Assembly (NCBI GenBank): GCA_963733395.1
Contig: CAVTCZ010000019.1
Location: forward strand, 496,001-560,000
Origin: JADKAV01 sp963733395
GTDB taxonomy: Bacteria; Actinomycetota; Actinomycetes; S36-B12; UBA10799
DNA length: 64,000 bases
Direction of reading: 5' to 3'
The notes below the pieces were generated by a model. The model did no database searches. It saw nothing but the letters and a program-made list of their open reading frames with translations, and had not been told where the DNA came from. The translations under genes and the position numbers were made by a program. Shown piece after piece: positions 51,762-59,619 of this stretch; positions within the stretch are counted from its first letter, which is position 1; each line of letters opens with the position of its first letter.

Positions 51762-52721
51762 ATGAGTGAAACCCTTCGCAGCCGCCGTTCCAACCTGGCC
51801 GTGCCGGGCAGCAGCCCGAAGATGCTGGAGAAGGCCAAGGGCCTTCCCGCAGACCAGGTGTTCATGGACATCGAGGACGCCGTGGCGCCGCTGGCCAAAC
51901 CGGACGCCCGCAAGAACATCGTGGCGGCCCTGAACGAGGGCGGCTACGGGGACAAGGTGCGTGTGGTCCGGGTCAATGACTGGACGACCCACTGGACCTA
52001 TGCCGACGTCATCGAGGTCGTCGAAGGCGCTGGCCCGAACCTCGACTGCATCATGCTGCCGAAGGTGCAGACGCCCGAGCAGATCGTGGCGCTGGACATG
52101 CTGCTGACCCAGATCGAGAAGGCCAACGGCTTCGAGGTCGGCCGGATCGGCATCGAGGCGCAGATCGAGAACGCGCTGGGCCTTCTCAACGTGGACAAGA
52201 TCGCCACCGCCAGCCCGCGGGTCGAGACCATCATCTTCGGGCCGGCCGACTTCATGGCCAGCATCAACATGAAGTCGCTGGTCGTCGGCGAGCAGCCTCC
52301 CGGGTACGACGTGGGCGACGCCTACCACCACATCCTCATGAGCATCCTCATGGCCGCCCGTGCCCACGACAAGCAGGCCATCGACGGCCCGTACCTGCAG
52401 ATCAAGGACGTCGAGGGGTACAAGCGGGTGGCCGGCCGGTCCGCAGCGCTGGGCTTCGACGGCAAGTGGGTGCTGCACCCCGGTCAGGTCGACGCTGCCA
52501 ACGAGGTCTTCAGCCCCCGCCAGGAGGACTACGACCACGCGGAGCTGATCCTCGACGCCTACGAGTACTACACCTCGGCGGCGGGTGGCGCCAAGGGTGC
52601 GGTCATGCTCGGCGACGAGATGATCGACGAGGCCTCCCGGAAGATGGCGCTGGTCATCTCGGCCAAGGGCCGGGCGGCCGGAATGAAGCGCACCAAGACC
52701 TTCGAGGCGCCGGAGGCCTGA
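51762..52721 (+). CDS. HpcH/HpaI-family CoA-ester lyase (malyl-CoA lyase or CitE-like)
   Basis: Protein of 319 residues, TIM barrel: NLAVPGSSPKMLEKAKGLPA, DQVFMDIEDAVAPLAKPDAR, IEAQIENALGLLNVDKIA with the magnesium-binding Glu, TIIFGPADFMASIN with Asp, and WVLHPGQVDAANEVF. It cleaves or makes C-C bonds of malyl-CoA, methylmalyl-CoA or citramalyl-CoA type esters. An acyl-CoA dehydrogenase lies about 1.8 kb downstream, past one unrelated gene, which weakly supports an acyl-CoA pathway. The ATG follows the leaderless -10; the substrate is not determined. Confidence 0.88.
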   Translation: MSETLRSRRSNLAVPGSSPKMLEKAKGLPADQVFMDIEDAVAPLAKPDARKNIVAALNEGGYGDKVRVVRVNDWTTHWTYADVIEVVEGAGPNLDCIMLPKVQTPEQIVALDMLLTQIEKANGFEVGRIGIEAQIENALGLLNVDKIATASPRVETIIFGPADFMASINMKSLVVGEQPPGYDVGDAYHHILMSILMAARAHDKQAIDGPYLQIKDVEGYKRVAGRSAALGFDGKWVLHPGQVDAANEVFSPRQEDYDHAELILDAYEYYTSAAGGAKGAVMLGDEMIDEASRKMALVISAKGRAAGMKRTKTFEAPEA

Positions 52722-52731
52722 GCCCGCTGCG

Positions 52732-52859
52732 TCACAAGTGGGCGCCGATAGGGTGCCCGCGCCCACTCCTGAGGGTCTCTCTGCAACGAAGAACCGCAAA
52801 TCGGGCTCACATGTGGGGCGAATCCGGCGCGACTTCGCACGCACGCTGCCCACTTGTGA
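52732..52859. repeat. Long-range inverted repeat with TCACAAGTGGGC arms
   Basis: TCACAAGTGGGC (52732-52743) and GCCCACTTGTGA (52848-52859) pair perfectly over 12 bp across a 104-base interval. The interval holds GGGCGC/GCGCCC (52740/52759) and the palindrome CACATGTG (52807-52814). It begins 11 bases after the CoA-ester lyase stop. No gene is seen in it. Confidence 0.65.
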
Positions 52860-52949
52860 GGGATCAGGGCTGCAGACCAGGGATCCGGGCGGTGCCTACC
52901 GACGTCATATCCGGAAACGTGTGAGGATGTCCCAAACGAAAGGTTTGGA

Positions 52950-54368
52950 ATGCGGTTCGTAGTGAAGACTCTGGCAATGACGGCTGCCACCATGGTGGTG
53001 GCCACAGGAACTGCGGCGGCGTCCCCGCCGGAACTCCCGAAGCCCGGACAGGTGAAGGGCACCTCGACGAAGGTGCCTGCCTCCCTGCTCGGGATGCACG
53101 TCCACAGCCTGACCAACACCGCACCCACGGCCGAGGACCGCTTCGGCGGCATTCGGATCTGGGACAACGGCGTGCGCTGGGATCAGGTCAACACGGCCAA
53201 GGGCGTTTACGACTGGACGACTCTGGACCAGGTGGTGGCCAACGCCCGGGCGACCGGCGCGAAGGACATCATGTATGTCCTCGGGTACACGCCTGAATGG
53301 GCCGCGAAGAACGTCAAGCCACCGTGTCAGCCCGGCACCTACACGAACTGCGAGTACTTCCCCGGGGGGAGCAGTTCCGGGCCCAAGGACATCGAGGACT
53401 GGAAGACCTGGGTGCGCGAGGTGGTCACCCGCTACCAAGGCAAGATCACCCAGTACCAGATGTGGAACGAGGCCAACCTCACCGCGATGTTCAGCAGCCC
53501 GTCCGGTGACAGCGCGGTGGAGATGGCCGAACTCACGGTGGCCGCTCAGAAGATCATCCGTCAGGTGGACCCCAATGCCAAGGTCATCACGGCGTCGAGC
53601 ACGATCGTGCAGACCAAGGGATTCGTCAAGAACGGGTGGCTCAAGCGGTACTTGAAAGCGCTGAAGTCGCGCGGCGGCAAGCCGGACGGCATCGCGGTGC
53701 ACCTGTACCCATGGCTGAAGCAGGGCCCGGGCAACGGCAACCTGGCCGACCGGGCCAGGGGGCTGGACTACGCGAAGCAGGTCATCTCGGCGACCGGGTA
53801 CAAGAAACTGCCCATCCTGGACACCGAGATGAACTACGGCAACAACCGCAACAACAACTGGCCGAAGAAGAAGTACTCGCAGAACTTGGGCTCGGCATAC
53901 CTGGCCCAGACCTACCTCGAGTCCTTGCACAACGGCGTGGTCCAGGTTGATTGGTACGGCTGGGATGACTTCGGCCTGGGGATCTGGACGACCTCTACGT
54001 CTGGCACCGTGCTCAAGCCGGGGATCACCTACCGGAACCTGCTGACGAACCTCACCGGTGCAAGGAACAAGGGCTGCACCATCACCAAGTCCGTGACTGT
54101 GTGCCTGACGCAGAAGGGTAAGACCCGCAACTACTACGTCTACCGCCCCACGGCCAAGAAGGTCACTTACACGGTGCCCTCATCCTTCAAGGTCAGCGAG
54201 GCGTGCGACCTGTATGACACGTGCAAGCCGATCCGCAAGGGTCGCGTGAAGGTGGGTCTGTCGCGCCGTGCGACTGACGACTTGAAGGGGTGTCGGCGCG
54301 TCCTTCGGGATGTCCGCTGCAGTCGCCTGAGTAGCCGCCAACCGCTGGCGGGTGCAGCAGTCTCCTAG
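52950..54368 (+). CDS. Secreted clan GH-A glycoside hydrolase (GH39/GH5-like)
   Basis: About 445 residues as intended. A signal peptide (KTLAMTAATMVVATGTAAA) precedes a TIM barrel. QYQMWNEANLTAMFS holds the acid/base Glu of the WNE motif, IAVHLYPWLK follows, and LPILDTEMNYGNNRNN holds the nucleophile Glu. WYGWDDFGLGIW is the last strand. It probably cleaves a beta-linked polysaccharide outside the cell. As read the frame runs to 54368, but the last 36 residues are atypical. One extra C at 54264 would give ...VGLSAVRLTT ending at 54285. The gene has no relatives nearby. Confidence 0.83.
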   Translation: MRFVVKTLAMTAATMVVATGTAAASPPELPKPGQVKGTSTKVPASLLGMHVHSLTNTAPTAEDRFGGIRIWDNGVRWDQVNTAKGVYDWTTLDQVVANARATGAKDIMYVLGYTPEWAAKNVKPPCQPGTYTNCEYFPGGSSSGPKDIEDWKTWVREVVTRYQGKITQYQMWNEANLTAMFSSPSGDSAVEMAELTVAAQKIIRQVDPNAKVITASSTIVQTKGFVKNGWLKRYLKALKSRGGKPDGIAVHLYPWLKQGPGNGNLADRARGLDYAKQVISATGYKKLPILDTEMNYGNNRNNNWPKKKYSQNLGSAYLAQTYLESLHNGVVQVDWYGWDDFGLGIWTTSTSGTVLKPGITYRNLLTNLTGARNKGCTITKSVTVCLTQKGKTRNYYVYRPTAKKVTYTVPSSFKVSEACDLYDTCKPIRKGRVKVGLSRRATDDLKGCRRVLRDVRCSRLSSRQPLAGAAVS

Positions 54369-54487
54369 TCGGTGGACACGATGTCAGGACGGAACTGCCG
54401 CGAGTCCGCGACGCTGCCCGGACCTCCTGACGCCTGTCCCAACCCCCGGTGGAATACTCACGAGTAACAACCGTTGGAGGCAGCATC

Positions 54488-55693
54488 ATGGGGCGTTTGG
54501 CGCAGACCGAGGGTTTGACCGATGTGCAGCAGGAGATCCTGTCTGCGGTGCACGAGTTCGTCGAGAACGAGATCATCCCGCAGGCCCAACACCTGGAACA
54601 CAACGACGAGTACCCCACCGAGATCGTCGAGGGCATGAAGGAGATGGGGATCTTCGGGCTCATGATCCCGGAGGAGTACGGCGGGCTCGGCGAGTCGCTG
54701 CTGACCTATGCGCTGTGCGTGGAGGAGATCGCGCGCGGCTGGATGAGCGTCTCCGGCATCATCAACACGCACTTCATCGTCGCCTACATGGTCATGCAGC
54801 ACGGCACGGACGAACAGAAGCAGGACTTCCTGCCCCGTATGGCCACCGGCGACCTGCGTGGCTCCTTCTCGATGTCGGAGCCCGGGTGTGGCTCGGACGT
54901 CGCCGCCATCCAGTCGAAGGCTGTGCGCGCCGGTGACGAGTACGTGCTCAACGGCCAGAAGATGTGGCTGACCAACGGTGGCAGTTCCACGCTGTGCGCC
55001 GTGCTGGTGCGCACCGATGCCGAAGCTGACGAGAACGCCAGTGTGTACAAGAAGATGAGCACCTTCCTGATCGAGAAGCCCGCCGGCTTCGGTGAGGTCC
55101 TGCCCGGGCTGACCATCCCCGGAAAGATCGAGAAGATGGGCTACAAGGGCGTCGACACCACCGAACTGGTGATGACCGACTTCCACCTGCCCGCAGCGGC
55201 GCTGCTCGGCGGCGAGCCGGGCAAGGGCTTCTACCAGATGATGGACGGCGTCGAGGTCGGCCGCGTGAACGTCGCCGCCCGCGCCTGTGGCCTGGCCACC
55301 CGCGCCTTCGAGCTCGGTGTCGACTACTCCCAGCAGCGGGTCACCTTCGGCAAGCCGATCGCCGAGCACCAAGCCGTCGCCTTCCGGCTCGCGGAGATGG
55401 CGACCAAGGTCGAGGCCGCGCACCTGATGATGGTGCGTGCCGCCCGTACCAAGGACTCCGGGGCCCGCAACGACCTCGAGGCCGGTATGGCCAAGTACCT
55501 GGCAAGCGAGTACTGCAAGGAGGTCGTCGAGGACTCCTTCCGCATCCACGGCGGCTACGGCTACTCCAAGGAGTACGAGATCGAGCGCCTCTACCGCGAG
55601 GCCCCGATGCTCATGATCGGCGAGGGCACCGCCGACATCCAGCGGATGATCATCGCCCGCCGGCTGCTCGAGGAGTACAAGCTGCGCGGCTGA
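54488..55693 (+). CDS. Acyl-CoA dehydrogenase
   Basis: Protein of 401 residues, full length. The FAD family motifs are intact: EEYGGLGESLLTYAL, SFSMSEPGCGSDVAAIQSKA, NGQKMWLTNGGSSTLCAVLV, RVNVAARACGLATRAFELG and the C-terminal IHGGYGYSKEYEIERLYREA. The catalytic Glu is in MIGEGTADIQR. It oxidises an acyl-CoA to the 2,3-enoyl-CoA. The chain length cannot be read from the sequence. Start ATG 54488 with GGAGG upstream; the in-frame ATG at 54449 is rejected. A terminator follows at 55706. Confidence 0.94.
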   Translation: MGRLAQTEGLTDVQQEILSAVHEFVENEIIPQAQHLEHNDEYPTEIVEGMKEMGIFGLMIPEEYGGLGESLLTYALCVEEIARGWMSVSGIINTHFIVAYMVMQHGTDEQKQDFLPRMATGDLRGSFSMSEPGCGSDVAAIQSKAVRAGDEYVLNGQKMWLTNGGSSTLCAVLVRTDAEADENASVYKKMSTFLIEKPAGFGEVLPGLTIPGKIEKMGYKGVDTTELVMTDFHLPAAALLGGEPGKGFYQMMDGVEVGRVNVAARACGLATRAFELGVDYSQQRVTFGKPIAEHQAVAFRLAEMATKVEAAHLMMVRAARTKDSGARNDLEAGMAKYLASEYCKEVVEDSFRIHGGYGYSKEYEIERLYREAPMLMIGEGTADIQRMIIARRLLEEYKLRG

Positions 55694-55705
55694 GCGACCA
55701 CCCAT

Positions 55706-55738
55706 CGAGGGGCGCCGGGGTCACCTCGGCGCCCCTCG
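55706..55738 (+). terminator. Hairpin terminator after acyl-CoA dehydrogenase
   Basis: CGAGGGGCGCC and GGCGCCCCTCG form a perfect 11-bp stem around an 11-base loop, 12 bases after the stop. Confidence 0.8.
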
Positions 55739-55796
55739 CGCTCTTCGCATCCACCGGGGCGTCAGATAGCCTCGGACCAGACCCTGAGGAGACCCG

Positions 55797-56342
55797 ATGT
55801 CGAACGCTGATCCGTTCAAACTGCTGGAAGACCGGCCGGTGCTGGCCAGCTACTCCACCTATGCCGAGGCACAGTTCGCCGTCGACAAACTGAGCGACAG
55901 CAAGTTCCCGGTGCAGAACGTCGCAATCGTCGGCGTTGATCTGCGACTGGTGGAAGCTGTCGTCGGCCGACTGTCCTGGGGCCGGGCGGCCCTCAGCGGC
56001 CTGGCGATGGGTATGTGGTTCGGGCTGCTGCTGGGCTTGTTCGTCTCACTGTTCGCCCGTGGCGACGGCAGCACCTTCTCGCTGATCCTGATGGGCCTGA
56101 TCTACGGTGCCGCTTTCGGCATCGTCTTCGGGCTGCTGTCCTACGCCTTCACCGGCGGCAAGCGCGACTTCCTGTCCCGCAGCCAGATCACCGCGGCGCA
56201 CTACGACGTGCACTGCGACGCCGGTGTCCTCGGGCAGGCCCGCCAGATCCTGGGTATCGCCGCTCCCGTCGGGCAGACTGCGGCCGCACCGCAGGCGCCC
56301 ACCGCCGCGCCGCCGGCTGCTGATCAAACCCCCGACCAGTAG
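55797..56342 (+). CDS. General stress protein-like membrane protein
   Basis: Protein of 181 residues. An N-terminal ferredoxin-like segment (ASYSTYAEAQFAVDKLSDSK, VQNVAIVGVDLRLVE) is followed by two membrane helices (LAMGMWFGLLLGLFVSLF and FSLILMGLIYGAAFGIVFG) and a Pro/Ala-rich tail. This matches the general stress protein 17M-like/DUF1269-type actinobacterial family. Function unknown. TAGCCT upstream and GAGGAG before the ATG. Its stop overlaps the marC start by one base. Confidence 0.78.
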   Translation: MSNADPFKLLEDRPVLASYSTYAEAQFAVDKLSDSKFPVQNVAIVGVDLRLVEAVVGRLSWGRAALSGLAMGMWFGLLLGLFVSLFARGDGSTFSLILMGLIYGAAFGIVFGLLSYAFTGGKRDFLSRSQITAAHYDVHCDAGVLGQARQILGIAAPVGQTAAAPQAPTAAPPAADQTPDQ

Positions 56343-56953
56343 TGGATTGGCGGCTCTTCGGGTCGGTGTTCGTCACCCTGATCGTGATCATGGATCCGCC
56401 GGGGATCGTGCCCATCTTCCTGGCGCTCACCCATCGCCGGGGTGCCGCGCAGATGCGGCGACTGGCACTGCAGGCGACGCTGACGGCGTTGGGCGTGATC
56501 GTCGGGTTCGCTGTGTTCGGTCGGGCGATCCTGGACTACCTCCACGTGTCCCTGCCGGCGCTGCAGGCAAGTGGCGGACTGCTGTTGTTGCTCGTGGCAC
56601 TCGACCTGCTCATGGGCAAGGGCGGCCGGATCACGGCCTCCGACGACGATGTGAACGTGGCGCTGGTGCCCCTGGGTACGCCGCTGATCGCTGGTCCCGG
56701 CGCGATCGTGGCGGTGATGCTGTTCATGCAGCAGGCCGACTCCGGGCTCCAGTTGCTGGCAGTGGCCCTCGGCGTGCTCGCGGTGCATCTCGTGCTGTTC
56801 CTGGCCATGCGCTACAGCACCGTGATCGCGCGTGTGCTCGGGACGTCCGGCATCACGGTTCTCACCCGGATCTCCGGAATGCTGCTGGCCGCGATCGCCG
56901 TGCAGTTGATCGGCAACGCGGTCTTCGGCTTCATCGAGCAGAGCGGGCTCTAG
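56342..56953 (+). CDS. MarC-family integral membrane protein
   Basis: Protein of 203 residues with six membrane helices. MDPPGIVPIFLALTHRRGAA is the conserved MarC MDPxGxxPxF motif, then LQASGGLLLLLVALDLLMG, VPLGTPLIAGPGAIVAVMLF with TPLIAGPGA, and GLTVLTRISGMLLAAIAVQ. The role is unclear although homologues were once linked to antibiotic resistance. It follows the stress protein with a one-base overlap and converges with the next gene, ends overlapping by four bases. Confidence 0.92.
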   Translation: MDWRLFGSVFVTLIVIMDPPGIVPIFLALTHRRGAAQMRRLALQATLTALGVIVGFAVFGRAILDYLHVSLPALQASGGLLLLLVALDLLMGKGGRITASDDDVNVALVPLGTPLIAGPGAIVAVMLFMQQADSGLQLLAVALGVLAVHLVLFLAMRYSTVIARVLGTSGITVLTRISGMLLAAIAVQLIGNAVFGFIEQSGL

Positions 56954-58179
56954 GCGGGTAGTTCCGCCCACACCTCTTTGCCATCCGGGCCGACGTCGTA
57001 CCCCCAGTCGGATGCGAGTTGCTCGATGAGCGACAGTCCCCGGCCGCCCACCCGCAGGCCCCGGTCGGTGGCGACGGCGGGCAGGTGCTGCGGATTGCCG
57101 TCCACCACGCTGATCCGCACCCGGTCCGGCATCGCGGCGAGCCGCAGTTCGATGACGCCGCCGCCGTGTTCGAGGGCGTTGGTCACGAGTTCGCTGGTGA
57201 TCAGTTCGGCATCGTCCACCAGTCCCGGCAGACCCCACGCCCACAGTTGGTCGCTCACGGTCTTGCGTGCGCGCCGGATCGCCGCGGTGTCCGCGTCGAG
57301 GGGGGTGACGATGCGCATGCCTGGGGCATACCCACTGCGCGGGTTCCTTACACATCGGTCACCCTCGCGGGTGAACATCGCGCCCAGCAGTGCCGCAGTC
57401 GCCGCGGGCGCCTCCACCGCCGGTGAGTGGGCGGCGCCGGGGATGACCGCGAGCCGGGCCCGCCACCGCTGGGCCAGGTCGACCTGGGTCTGCCACGACC
57501 ACGAGTCCGGATCGTCGACGCCGAATGCCACCAGCAGCTGCCCGTGCGCACCCCGCAGGTCCTGCTGCGGTCCCTCGAGCAGGATGCGGGCCATCACGGC
57601 CAGCCCCCGGGGGTCGGTCCGGAGGAACCGGTCCTTCAGGAATGCCTCGATCTCCGGCGGTGCCGGCTGCCTGCCGGCTGCCAGGTCGGCGGCGGTCTTG
57701 GCCTCCCAGATCTGCTCCATCGGGAAGTGCTCGAGGGCTGCGACGAGCAGCCGCAGTCGATCGTGCTGCGACTGGTGGATGGGCCCTGACCCGGAGTTGA
57801 GGAATGTCACCGAGGCCCATGGGAACCGTGCCGCCGCCCGCCCCGCGATCAAGCCGCCCAGCGAATGGCCGACCAGGTGCACCGGTTCCGGCAGTTGCGC
57901 GGCGAGGCGGCACAGATCGTCGGCCCAGATGTCGAGGCTGTACTCGGGCAGCGGCGGTGACTCGTACTGCCCGCGGTGGTCCACGGCGACGACCGTCCAC
58001 CCGAAGCCGCTCAGTTCGTCGAAGATCCCGAGGAAGTCCTCCTTGCTCCCGGTGAAGCCGGGTGCCAGCAAGACGCTGCCCGTTCCGGTTGCGGGACCCT
58101 GCAGTGTCACCAGTCCCGTGGCCGGATCGGCAACACGCCGGACGCCCGGGGGGAGGGCTATCGACCGTGGCGTGCTCAC
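56950..58179 (-). CDS. Alpha/beta hydrolase fused to an anti-sigma-type HATPase
   Basis: As read, 409 residues. The first 280 are an alpha/beta hydrolase: VDHRGQYESPPLPEYS, VHLVGHSLGGLIAGRAAARF with Ser nucleophile, and IPGAAHSPAVEAP with His. After a linker (TREGDRCVRNPRSGYAPG), residues about 290-409 form a RsbW-like HATPase: ELITSELVTNALEHGGG with the Asn of the N box, then RGLRVGGRGLSLIEQLASDWG. Such HATPases bind sigma factors or switch proteins. The linker looks like intergenic sequence and TATGCC lies six bases before MRIVTP, so two genes fused by one indel are also possible. GTG 58179 is six bases after TATTGT. Confidence 0.75.
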   Translation of the reverse strand: MSTPRSIALPPGVRRVADPATGLVTLQGPATGTGSVLLAPGFTGSKEDFLGIFDELSGFGWTVVAVDHRGQYESPPLPEYSLDIWADDLCRLAAQLPEPVHLVGHSLGGLIAGRAAARFPWASVTFLNSGSGPIHQSQHDRLRLLVAALEHFPMEQIWEAKTAADLAAGRQPAPPEIEAFLKDRFLRTDPRGLAVMARILLEGPQQDLRGAHGQLLVAFGVDDPDSWSWQTQVDLAQRWRARLAVIPGAAHSPAVEAPAATAALLGAMFTREGDRCVRNPRSGYAPGMRIVTPLDADTAAIRRARKTVSDQLWAWGLPGLVDDAELITSELVTNALEHGGGVIELRLAAMPDRVRISVVDGNPQHLPAVATDRGLRVGGRGLSLIEQLASDWGYDVGPDGKEVWAELPA

Positions 58180-58185
58180 TGGGGC

Positions 58186-58191
58186 ACAATA
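58186..58191 (-). promoter_or_regulatory. -10 element of leaderless hydrolase-HATPase gene
   Basis: TATTGT on the minus strand, six bases before the GTG at 58179. Confidence 0.55.
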
Positions 58192-58231
58192 GTGCTTTGG
58201 ATGCGGGGCGTTGAGGTTCAGGGGTAGGGGC

Positions 58232-58990
58232 GTGGAATCACGGATCGTGGCGGTTGCCAACCAGAAGGGTGGCGTCGCCAAGACGACGACGGTTGCCTCG
58301 ACGGGTGCGGCACTCGCCGAAGCCGGCCGAAAGGTGCTGCTGCTCGACCTGGACCCGCAGGCCTGTCTGACCTTCGCCATGGGCGTCGAACCCGATCAGG
58401 TGCAGTTCACCATCCACGACGTGCTGCTCGGGCGACTCGGTCCGCGCATGGCCATCACCACCACGCCGGAGGGCCCCGACCTGCTGCCCGCCTCGATCGA
58501 GTTGTCCGGCGCGGAGATGCAGCTGGCCAACCGCACCGGGCGCGAGTACGTGCTGCGGGAGGCGCTGTCCGAGGTGGCCGGGGACTACGACGTGGTCCTG
58601 ATCGACTGTTCGCCGTCGCTGGGCGTTCTCACCATCAACGCCCTCACTGCCGCCTCCGAGGTCCTGATCCCGATGCAGGCGGAGACGCTGTCCCACCGAG
58701 GGGTGGCGCAACTGCTCGAGACGATCGACGACGTACGGCGCTACACCAACCGGGACTTGCGGATCATGGGCGTGCTGCCGACGATGTTCGACGCCCGTAC
58801 CCGGCTGTCCCGCGAGGTTCTCAGCGACATCGAGGAGCAGTACGACCTGCCGGTGCTCGCGCCCATCTCGCGCTCGGTTCGCTTCGCGGAGGCGCCGGGT
58901 GCGGGTCGCTCGGTCCTTTCCACCGCCCGCCGTTCCCGCGGCGCACAGGCCTATCGGGAACTCGCAGCTTTGATGATGGAGCAGTCATGA
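58232..58990 (+). CDS. ParA-family ATPase
   Basis: Protein of 252 residues. The deviant Walker A ANQKGGVAKTTTVASTGAAL, DLDPQACLTFAMGV and VLIDCSPSLGVLTINAL are intact. The length and SJ type fit an orphan chromosomal ParA instead of a plasmid one: no parB is beside it. In mycobacteria the homologue (Rv3213c) also lies near rhlE. Role in the cell is unclear. GTG at 58232 follows RIVAVANQKGG from the start. It overlaps the next gene by ATGA. Confidence 0.9.
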   Translation: MESRIVAVANQKGGVAKTTTVASTGAALAEAGRKVLLLDLDPQACLTFAMGVEPDQVQFTIHDVLLGRLGPRMAITTTPEGPDLLPASIELSGAEMQLANRTGREYVLREALSEVAGDYDVVLIDCSPSLGVLTINALTAASEVLIPMQAETLSHRGVAQLLETIDDVRRYTNRDLRIMGVLPTMFDARTRLSREVLSDIEEQYDLPVLAPISRSVRFAEAPGAGRSVLSTARRSRGAQAYRELAALMMEQS

Positions 58991-59286
58991 CTGAACGTCC
59001 CGCGGCCCTGCGCCGCGTTCCCACTCCCACCGACAAACCCCGGCGCCGTTCCGACCCGCAGGGCAAGCGCGCCCTGTTCAGCGACGAGATCAGTCCGCCG
59101 TCGTTGGGCAGCGTCGCCCTGCACTGCGAGAAGTGCGACTCCCGCTCGGTGGTCTCGATGGTGCAAGCCGCCCGGTTGGCCCTGCCGATGATGTACATCC
59201 CCTCGCCGGGTCGGACCGACCGGGTGTGGATGAAGTGCCCCGCGTGCTCGGCGCGCAGCTGGGTGCGCGTGCGCATCAAGGGGTAG
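58987..59286 (+). CDS. Small zinc-ribbon-like protein after parA
   Basis: Protein of 99 residues. Two Cys pairs are visible: LHCEKCDSRSVVS and WMKCPACSARSWVRVRI, which would bind one zinc. The N-terminal 35 residues are basic and Pro-rich. A small actinobacterial protein of this layout follows this parA elsewhere, I believe, but I do not know its function. It overlaps parA by ATGA, so it is co-translated. Confidence 0.8.
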   Translation: MTERPAALRRVPTPTDKPRRRSDPQGKRALFSDEISPPSLGSVALHCEKCDSRSVVSMVQAARLALPMMYIPSPGRTDRVWMKCPACSARSWVRVRIKG

Positions 59287-59351
59287 GCGGGGGTTCGGCG
59301 ATCCAGGCGTTCGCGGCTGATTCCGGGAGGTCCGGGGTCCCGGGTGCGAGG

Positions 59352-59592
59352 CAGCCGTTAGTCCGAAGGACAGCCGTTAGTCCGAAACGCGGACTTTCGG
59401 GCTAACGCTTGTGCAAACGGCTCACGCCTGTCCCTAGGGCTAACGCGGCTGGCCCCCTGCGGCGAACCCAGTCGCCGAGTGCCTGATCCTCGGCGGTTCC
59501 AAGTCCCCGGTGCGACAGCCGCTGGTCCGAAGGGCAGCCGTGAGTCCGGAACGCGGACTGTGGGCTAGCGCCCGTCCTTGTGGCTCACGCGG
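59352..59592. repeat. Second pair of GTTAG...CTAAC intergenic repeats
   Basis: Two diverged copies (59352-59448 and 59516-59592) contain CAGCCGTTAGTCCGAA, GAACGCGGACT and GGGCTAACG or GGCTCACGCGGC. These match the repeat at 1441-1609 in order and orientation (GCCGTTAGC, GGAAGTCCGCG, CGGGCTAACGCCTGTCC). It lies between convergent genes and holds no frame of interest. Confidence 0.8.
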
Positions 59593-59619
59593 CAGGCGAC
59601 CCGAGGTTGATCCGGCCGA

